Part shown: positions 51,641 to 60,000 of the stretch, one piece after another
How the letters are laid out: the number at the start of each line of letters is the position of its first letter
Position numbering within the stretch: the first letter of the stretch is position 1
DNA from: Lineus longissimus
Lineage: Eukaryota; Nemertea; Pilidiophora; Heteronemertea; Lineidae
Reading direction: 5' to 3'
Assembly: GCF_910592395.1 (NCBI RefSeq)
Contig: NC_088320.1
Span: 5,520,001-5,580,000 of the forward strand
DNA: 60,000 bases
Notes under the pieces: model-generated
Told to the model about the DNA's origin: nothing
Database searches by the model: none
Seen by the model: only the letters and a program-made list of their open reading frames with translations
Made by a program: the position numbers and the translations under genes

Positions 51641-53953
51641 CTCTGAGAGCTTAGCTAGAGGCTACAGGAAGCATATTGGAGTTATAGTCTCAAAGTGTCC
51701 TGATAGTAATTAACGATTCATTGAGATGTGACCACGGCTCCGAGACATACTCAAAACTTTAGCTTTCCGATCCGGATTTCGAAGTTTCGCACCTCCTTTT
51801 GTCGCGAGCTCTCAATATGGACAACAAAGCGTGCATCCCATCAATCTTATCAAGGACCATCTTGTGAACTCAAGAACAGTCTTGCACTAAATGAACGTCT
51901 TCAAGACAATACACCCGCCATGGCTTCAAAGATTGATATTTGTCTACAGCGCAAAGCATGTCACATCATGGCCAACTTGATTCATAAATGAACTTATACT
52001 GGCAGCCCGGGTCTTGGTTATTGCACAGGCTCTAGTTTGGGTGAGTATTGGCAGTCACACAGTCTTGTTCCCGAAACATCTCCAGCGGGGCCCGTATTGC
52101 CCCCTTCTTGACATGGCTCACGTCTTCCTATGCCACGTCACGATTGCTAACCCGCCCCTTCCACTCGTTGACCTCGTTCTTCCGAGCTGTCTCTACATGT
52201 TCGCATGTTGCCAAAGTTCTCCATCTGAATGATGCTGGTTAATCATCAATGCACGAGTAGGAGTGGTAACTCGGAAACGAAGACGTTTGAATCTTGTCTT
52301 AGAAGACATTACGCAGTATTCCCTCTAAAAAGTCGTAGCGTTGACTTCTCACTTGAGGCTCTGCTACGGATTCACCTTCAAATTAGGTCTTTCGAAAGAG
52401 GGCGCTGCATTACGGCCAACATGGCGGCCATTTATGTGCTGTACCACGAAGAACACTTAATATAGGATGCATAACATATAAAATGGAGATAGCAAATAAT
52501 AGCTAGGAAATGTTCACACTTCATAATCATTGACGGCTTGCCCAAGTATCATAGTTGTAACATTGCACACATAATACCTAACACATTGTTGTCAAAATTA
52601 CTATCTATTTCACCAGATATTAATAACATATTTAGCGCTCGTTTAATAAAGCAGATATAAACAAACCAACTGATTATGTGTACAAAATGTTAAGATTACT
52701 GTTAAATACTTTACATAAACGCCGTGTTTGCAACAACTAGACCCAACTTAACAAAACGCGATGTGAAAACATCCAATAAAGAAATTTCCTTTAAACGCCA
52801 ATATTTCACTATTAACTCTATTACCGAGGCAGTTTACCCATCATTTTCTACATTTAGCTCCTATCAAGCCCGGTAAACGCTGGCCTAGGTCGCTGTAACA
52901 TTTTCCCACATAAATACCACCAGTACTTCGTCATACCAGCATCAAGAAGTCGAGGGTCACATCATACAGAGAACGATTTGCCAAATTACACATAATTACG
53001 ATGAAACATACATTATCGTAATTACCATTTAATAATCTGGACATGTTGGCTGCCGACTCCGTCATAAATAAATTGTCTTTCTGCTGCGCTATGAATGGTA
53101 ATTACGGCTGGGTGTAGGGGTATTTGAAGCTGAACTGCTGCTTTATCTTGGCAATTTAAAGCTGAACTGGCCGGTGTTTAACATTTGCAGACATGTTCAA
53201 GCTTTCAAGCCGACTCGTCATACTCCAATATTGAAGTCCATTCCCCGTTCTGACAGGCGACCCATCGTTATGCTACCCGACTGGCCGTTCTTTACAACAA
53301 ATCGGCGCCTCCTGAATGGTTTCGCTGCAGCCTGTGGTAAGAGGATTTTATCATTAGAGTTAGTTCGGATTTAGTGGATACATTTCTAAAAATGCCGAAG
53401 TTCCATTCGTTCATATTGTAACACTGACCTTTCAAAGTGTACAGTTACGATGAAAACCTATTACATAAAAAACAGTGCTGGTAAAGTAAATTCTATCGAG
53501 AAATGGGTCAGTATTTAATTTTGCCAAATCAGAGTCAACCCGATTTTACGATAGCACGGCCACGTAAGCAGTGATATTACAAAGTTTTGAACAACGTCCG
53601 TTAGTTATGATGAAATTGAACAGTGACTGGTAGTTCGTTATTTTCGAGACGGCAAAAACACAGCCAAAACTAGGCGGACTGAATCAAAAAATCACACCGA
53701 TTGTGACCCAAATGTTTTTCATTCAAAAGAGCGAGCCAAATAGACAATAATCACATGGATATTGCTTTTTTTCTCACAACGAAATGATCAATAGCTTTGA
53801 TCATTAAAATGAATGATTAGGCCGGCGACTTCTATCCCGTGACATCATTTTAACATCCTGGCACCAGAATTTTTTCAATACGAGGTAGGGGTATCAAAAA
53901 CCAGAATCTTAGGATGCCATCTTAATAATAATGATGATAATATTGAGATATTA

Positions 53954-53982
53954 CATGTATGTACATGCACATGTACATGTAG
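53954..53982. repeat. ACATGT-rich palindromic run
   Basis: Alternating ACATGTA/TACATG/CACATG units form a nested palindrome of about 29 bp, the densest of many TACATGTA occurrences in the window. Confidence 0.7.
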
Positions 53983-55147
53983 TTCCTTGCCAGGTTTTCC
54001 TGCTCAAAGCGCTTTTGGGATATCATATCATAAGCCCGGTCTCCACAGAAATCAATCTGGGGTTTCAAGGAGTAACCAGAAAGGCGCTCATCTGAACTCG
54101 ACCAGTAGGGAACTCGGCTGGGACATGGAAATCGACAACCGTGGCAGGTATCGAAGACCCGGTTATCGAAGTTCGGTCCGAGAAAGAACTTTACCTTGTA
54201 AGAATGATATACATGTAGTCTCAGCTGGTGCCGGTCCAAGACCTTGTCGTGGTGCTCCAGCTTGTGCGCTTTGGTGACCCTGGAGCCACGGGACAATCAT
54301 TAAACAATAGGACAGGACCATATCTCCATGAGACTAAATTTACTGTCACAATAGCCTTAGAATAATGTTTTTTTACATTTTTAGCTTTTGTAGTTTATCT
54401 TGCCTATCTGATTGGCATTCACACTATGTCTTTCTCGAAGGACTGGTCTCACTATAGGGTTGTCCTTGGTACAGCTTTTCCGGCTCGAAACTCCGAACAA
54501 CATTCCTTCGAATATCCCTGAAAGAGAGGCCCATGTATCAAAGTATCTACTTGTACATTTGGTATAAAACGAAAGTACTAAAGACGCGAGAGACCAAAAG
54601 ATGATATGTCCGATTCGAAATTATCATCGGTCATGACAGTTATATATGTATGAATGAAATGCCAAGATGATGCCTTCAACGAGCTACGCAATCTATAGGC
54701 AACATTGCTTAATGAACGTAAATTGTAAATTCTAATTAGTGTGTTATATCTATAATGAACATAATGAACGGCCATTATCAACAAATCTTCATAGTATTTA
54801 TGTACAAGCTACTATAAGTCTTTTAATTCTACCAAAATAATGCAGCAAATTAAGTATAGTTTCCATATGCGTTTATAAACTGTTGATATCTCACTCTAAC
54901 CACATTCATAATAATAATCTTACAGACATGAATAAAATAATCATTTTAATTTGGTTATCATATGTAATCAGGAACGATTACACAACATTTAAATGAAGGA
55001 AAATTGGATGAGGTCATTCCATTGATGTCTGCGTAATGTCCTATTTTGACTGGCGAATCACTAAATTCCTTTTTGTTGATGTTGTTAGTAAAAAAATCGC
55101 TGCATCTTGAAGAATTCAATGCACATATCAATATATCAACGCTTGTT

Positions 55148-55165
55148 GGGGGGGGGGGGGGGGGG
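55148..55165 (+). repeat. Homopolymer of 18 G
   Basis: Uninterrupted G run after GCTTGTT. Able to form quadruplex DNA and prone to length error in sequencing. Confidence 0.9.
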
Positions 55166-55514
55166 CAGCATTCTCCAATAGAACTGACTCTTCGTTGCTT
55201 TGAGCAGACGTGTTCGGGAGTTCTTTTTCGAGCATCCTGTATACGACCGAAAGGCCACCTTGCCAATATGTGCTTGACAAACAACAAACATTTTGAAACG
55301 CGTTTCCGGCACTTGTCCTGGGGTCGATAACGGAACTGGTGTTTGATGCGGGTGTCATGAAGAGCCGATCAAATTATTGTGTCAAATGTCCGACGATGGC
55401 TCCTGACACTTTTGACCTATTTATGAAGGACCAGCTGATGAGATACTCAATCAAAAGCAGAAAAAAAAAGTTATGCGGCAAAGACACTTTCAAAGATTAA
55501 ATTTTAGACTATTT

Positions 55515-55547
55515 GGCGGCCATCTTGGATTTTGGCCACCATCTTGG
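55515..55547. promoter_or_regulatory. Tandem YY1-like motifs
   Basis: GGCGGCCATCTTGG (55515-55528) and GGCCACCATCTTGG (55534-55547) lie with a 19-bp period. Both fit the GCCATCTTG-type YY1 consensus on the same strand. Confidence 0.35.
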
Positions 55548-58500
55548 ACTTGATGCAAATTCCAGGGCGATTTTGAAAGTTTATGGTGTCAGGACCACAA
55601 AACTGCTCAGAACAATTTAAGTGACTGGAAAAATGACATTTTTTTCTTGGCGTGGCTTTGTCTTTGAAATGGTGCATTTTGGATAAAAACTCAATGGCCT
55701 GCTATCAACATGCGAAAGATTACCCCAACAACAATAGATCAGTTGATCCCTCCGTTCAAAAGTGACTACAGAACACACTCTAAAACCCAAGGGTGATAAT
55801 TGTACCGCAAATAAGCTAACCTTGTTTAAGAGTCGACTTTATTACTTTGGGCCAGGCCACAAAAGTTTAGACAAATAACGTCACAGTTGCCTCGGGTTTT
55901 ACAACTTTTTGCATCCACCCTCCCTATAGAACCGTCGTACCTCTAGCTCAGTAAGTAGTAGCAACATTTTAGCAACGGGAGGAAGAGCAAAACGGGAAAA
56001 GCCAAGTATAACATTCAGATGCAACGACATGTACTATAACCTGAATACGTCTAGATAATTATGCCTATTAATATAGGGGAAGTCGAAATAATTTGCCATT
56101 CTCTGGACAAAATTGCCCATTATCTGGCCAATTTTAAGATAATTAATCATAAGATGACGAGAAAATGACTAAATGAGTTTTTAGATATATGAATGTATGA
56201 TATAAGTTTTGTACTGGAGCGGGTTTCATTGGTTGTCTTGCCTCGTTATCGTCTGTTATGACCCTGTCTACCGGTATATGCTAATAAACAAAAAGTGCCG
56301 CGTTTTTCTGCTCTCATTTGTGAACATATATAAAAACGCATGAGCCAAATCTGTACGTGTGTAGTCGTGCCCAGTATACTACACAAAATGGCGTATCAAT
56401 AGCGGTAAATTTTGGTAATATCCACAAGTGTTCTAATGTGATAATTTAGACCATTGCGTTGATACAAAATGTACCTCCAGCCAATATATTCATTGATATA
56501 ACGACATGGATGGTTCTCACCTATCATACTTATCATGGGTGTTAAGTCGTGTAAACATTCGTAATGTGTAATTGCCGTCTACTATAAACTTTATTGTACC
56601 TAATTTAATGACATGTTACCCAAACTTTCCTCAGTAAGCTGGCTGTCCGGTGTCTCAATTGAACCTGCTATCGCACCAAAGTCTCTCTTACACCCACGCT
56701 GTTACAAACAAGTGGGCAGAAATCGCTGATTTTCCAGAAATCCCCATTTTATCTGAAGTGCCCATTTTATCTTGCCTAAGTGCAACAAATGCGCTTGAAC
56801 CACGTTCAGACATTATATATCTGAAATTGTCATCGGATTGATGTCTGATTTTTTAGCATATTTTCCCTTTGAACATGACAAAATCGGATATTTAGTTCTG
56901 TTATTGTAAATGGTGGAGAATTGATTGCCGTAGGACCGTATATCATTTTCAAGTATATATTTTCAAATATCTAAGTCTACAGTTAGAAATGACAGGTCAT
57001 GTTGTTTTATTATCAACACGCCGACCAGCACAAAACCTCTAGCTGTCGTGGAATGCGGGTCGCTATATAATTGCTTCTCGACGGCCGATTATCGTAGAGC
57101 AATTATGTCTAATCACAATCGTAAATGTCAAATATCTCACATCTTCTTCTGCATCCTAGGTTTCAATCACATGTCATATTTTCCACTTTCCTTTTTGACA
57201 CTTTGGGTAGAGCGGAAAGGTGAACACCACAGCCATGACTGAAGAAGAAAAAAAGGATATCATGTCGAATGGCATACTTATGATACCAACGTATACCATA
57301 GTGCATGTATACTCATGTAGCTCAAAATGGCTTTCCGCGTTTGAGGTGAAATCTGGGTGGGAGGTGACCGAATATTCATGTTTTGGAAGAATATCTTCCC
57401 TTATAGTCTGTAAATCACGAAATCAAATGCACAAGTCTTATGCAAGCGAATCTCTGTGTTGTCGGCACTTAACTGATGAAAGATTTCCACTTTGTTCATT
57501 GTTTTTTACAAATATAATTCAACAGCAGTCATTTCATGTCATCAGAAGACCTTAGTCCAAGAAGTAAAGCAGTCTTCACGCAGGTCAACGACGTGAGAAA
57601 TGAAGATCTGGCGAATACGATGAAATTGGTTGGCTCCGTCAGCTTATGAATGTATTACATGTATCAGAAGCACGATTTCTGTCGTCGAATGCTGAACTGC
57701 TATGTAATGCACACGTCGATGCACAGGCCGGGATGCATAGCCTTGCCAGTCGGCCGGCTGCGCTCTAGAGTGACCGTACTCGGCCTATTACATTTTTTCA
57801 CAATTGCCGCTGAATTTGCAATTCGCAAACTGGCGATTCTGACGTATTCCATATCAACAAGTTGCCCCGCCCCAGTTGTCTCTTGAATGCTAGTAATCTC
57901 CCAGCTCCCTTTGCACACAGGACAATCAAACCACCATTAAATCATTGATACCACTATTTGAAATCACGAATTAAATTCTCGATGTCAATTTGAGCACGTT
58001 TAACATGAATTTCGCACGTGCGGGCGTGGCAAACCTAAGATTTATACAAGTACAAAAATCACATTTTGAATTTTTGATTCTACCGACCCATATCCCTGTG
58101 TAGTATTTAAGAGATAACCTGATTACATTGTCAGTCGTATTAGTGTTACATTAGTAGTGGACAAAGACCATACGGGCGTGAGGGTGACGGGACAATGACA
58201 CTCTTGCTGCAGGTGGATGCTTTATTGTTTTGACCAGTAGGGGCGGGCTCGGTACCCGTATACCAATGTATCATCCGATCAGGATGTCATCGCATTCACT
58301 AGCCTATACATAGAAAAACATATAATACTAAGAAATGCTTGGTATCACTGCGACAGATAACCCAAACACAGCTGCACTGCTTCATGAAGATGACCGTTGG
58401 CTTAGCAGGTCGACCATTGCTGGATTTTTAGCTTAAACTCCTAATTTCTGACGAGAACCTTTGTTTAAAGGTCACTTAATCCATATTACGGTCTGTGAAT

Positions 58501-58601
58501 ATGGAGATAGTGATGGGACAATCATTAAAATCACTTAATACCTTGTTTACTATAGTGTGAAGGGTGTCATGACTAAATGTTCTCTGTCCTTTTTAATCTG
58601 A

Positions 58602-58880
58602 CTAGCATAGTACCCGTGGCGCGGGTTGTTTTAGGGTGTGGGTTTACTGTTGGGTTGGGGCAACTTGGGTGAAATGAAATGATATGTCTGGGGGGCTTGA
58701 CAGACTGCGTCCACTAAGAGCAGTTTCCCACTTTAAATGCCGCAGCGGCAAAATCACACCTGACTCCGCCTGGTATGTAGTAATTCAAATTTACCTGCTA
58801 GCGCGTAGGTAAAGAAGATTTTTTGCCCCAAATCAACAGGTTCATTCAGATTTGTGAAAAGCATGGATAAGATAAACACG
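58602..58880 (-). mobile_element. Helitron-like 3' terminus (element extends rightward, start unknown)
   Basis: Read on the minus strand, the sequence ends ...ACCCGCGCCACGGGTACTATG-CTAG followed by T. This is a 5-bp GC stem hairpin (plus-strand 58612-58626) some 6 nt before a CTAG end (58605-58602), with T as the next base. Helitrons end in CTRR preceded by a short GC hairpin and insert between A and T, so the match is specific. The 5' TC end is not located, so the outer coordinate is a guess. No Rep/helicase frame is present, so it is non-autonomous or truncated. Confidence 0.6.
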
Positions 58881-59584
58881 AGTAGGGGCCTACACGAGTG
58901 ATACCGTATGGTAAGGTGCTGTCGGACTGTTTACGAAGAATCCACGATTTATCTGATCATATTAGAGCTACATCGTCGCTGAGAGTGGCGGCAAGTAAAA
59001 CAACAAGTGCCCAGTCATGTAATTGCTATTTAAATACTGGTTGCAAAGACATATCGATTGGTGGTATTGTCAGATGAAGCCCTTGGCCTGCAGGTGTCAT
59101 GATGGACACGCGGCCATATTGACATACACTCGAAGTTGGCGTGCAGTATGTTCTTTTCCAGTTGAGCCGTGCGCGATGCACTGTCTGCGGCGAGCGCACG
59201 TGTTGAGACCCTCATAATCTTAATCCTCGTTGTAGGTCAGTGTCCGGGTGTCACGCATCTGCGCTGCCTATGCTGCAGCTGGGGGGACATGCCCTTTTCC
59301 AAGAACAAAGCTTGATATATTATCATTAACATGCTATGACATCATTTTTTACCATGATTGTGACCGATTTTGCGACGTTCCCCCCTGATATAGCCTTTTG
59401 CTCCTCCAAGACCAAAAAGCTAACTATGCCCCTGAAAAAAATCAAGCTTATTTTTGTAAGCGCTTACAACTGACTCAGGGCTGTAACAAAGCGCTTTACA
59501 ACAACTTGATCGAAATTTTTGATGGTCTCTAGAAAGAAGCATACGGACAGCGCTCGACACCTGCAAGGACGGTGACCAAACTGG
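58881..59584. other. Gene-less stretch
   Basis: Two overlapping short open frames on opposite strands (59023-59217, 59215-59030), neither recognisable. Nothing else supported. Confidence 0.45.
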
Positions 59585-59638
59585 GTTGGCTTCGAACTCA
59601 TGGCCGGTAGATTAAAAGTTCGACACCCTCAGCCCGAG
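59585..59638 (-). mobile_element. tRNA-Lys-like SINE head
   Basis: On the minus strand an exact tRNA-Lys(UUU)-type anticodon loop CTTTTAA (59618-59612) is followed, after the canonical 15 nt, by the T-loop TTCGAAG within B-box GAGTTCGAAGC (59599-59589). The D-arm region is shortened and the T-stem and acceptor stem do not pair, so it is not a functional tRNA. A tRNA-Lys-derived SINE is the likely origin. Confidence 0.55.
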
Positions 59639-60000
59639 GAGAATTATCCATTAAGTTTCTACATCGTGATATACTGAGTGTTTGGCCAAGGTATGAAAAT
59701 ATGAAGCAAGTGAGAAAAATCTTTGCCCCCCGATGTTTACCCCGCAGAGGAGAAGAATTCAAGGGTCCAAATGGGTCAAAGATTCGTAATTAGATAGGTA
59801 TCCCTTTTGTAAACTGGAATAGGTAGTACTGGGAGGTGAAGCAATTAAAATGTCATCATTTTGAGACCAAGATTAAGGAATCCTTGTACTGAAGTGATTG
59901 GACTCAGGACCCCGCTGGTTTGGTGGTCTACTGGTCACACCTTATGAGACAGAGAATATGGTATTAATGAGATGATTAGAGAACACTCCTGGGTTGGGAC

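Larger units (their letters stand above)
51018..58600. other. Gene-less stretch with CpG-rich and repeat patches
   Basis: No gene recognised. It holds CpG-rich YY1-like clusters (51.53-51.62, 52.41-52.44 and 55.51-55.55 kb), a TACATGTA-rich patch (53954-53982), an 18-base G run (55148) and a short duplicated CCCATTTTATCT (56744, 56759). The 53.99-54.29-kb patch is open on both strands without a recognisable protein. Confidence 0.45.

Noticed and set aside
53922-54296. Possible protein gene with frames open on both strands
   Set aside because: Neither the 124-codon minus frame nor the 96-codon plus frame resembles a known protein. The left end is just the ACATGT repeat.
1-60000. Bacterial-style systems, CRISPR arrays, operons, viral genes
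   Set aside because: Spliced homeobox gene, large introns and SINE/MITE content mark eukaryotic DNA. No regularly spaced identical repeats and no reverse transcriptase, integrase or capsid motifs were seen.

Overview
The window is animal nuclear DNA with one recognisable gene: a Distal-less/Dlx-class homeobox gene on the minus strand. It has three coding exons (46938-46635, 44457-44276, 21741-21355), all with clean GT-AG junctions, joining in frame to a 290-residue protein. The gene spans about 25.6 kb of the 60 kb, and intron 2 alone is about 22.5 kb. Large introns, AT-rich spacer DNA, dispersed SINE/MITE/Helitron-like debris and many TACATGTA palindromes fit an invertebrate genome. The protein has Lys at homeodomain position 52 (vertebrate-like IWFQNKR). 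Together this makes me favour an invertebrate deuterostome such as a hemichordate or echinoderm, but the sequence alone does not settle the phylum.

Layout, left to right. Positions 1-20.6 kb lie downstream of Dlx on its strand and hold no recognisable gene. They carry a roughly 115-bp tandem repeat (5471-5928) abutting a tRNA-derived SINE, three copies of an approximately 200-bp dispersed repeat (6.8, 9.1 and 14.6 kb), a fragment with a Tc1/pogo-like terminus (11.2 kb) and a palindromic foldback element (16.8 kb). The 3' end of Dlx with a possible poly(A) signal follows (20.6-21.7 kb). Intron 2 (21.7-44.3 kb) contains several GC-richer islands and a dense cluster of TAAT homeodomain cores at 40.13-40.24 kb, the best enhancer candidate in the window. 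Exon 2, a 2.2-kb intron 1 and exon 1 follow (44.3-46.9 kb). The 5' flank (46.9-60 kb) has a GC-rich symmetrical element with TAAT sites 3 kb upstream of the ATG, a 200-bp MITE with long terminal inverted repeats (50.8-51.0 kb), CpG-rich YY1-like clusters, an 18-base G run, a Helitron-like 3' terminus (58.6 kb) and a tRNA-Lys-like SINE head (59.6 kb).

Functionally the window reads as one developmental regulator in a large, gene-poor domain. I see no second protein-coding gene, no CRISPR, no operon and no intact transposase or reverse transcriptase. Most other open frames are short, overlap on both strands and look like chance. The points most worth checking are the possible auto-regulatory TAAT cluster in intron 2, the upstream symmetrical element, and the non-autonomous mobile elements, some of which may be undescribed families.
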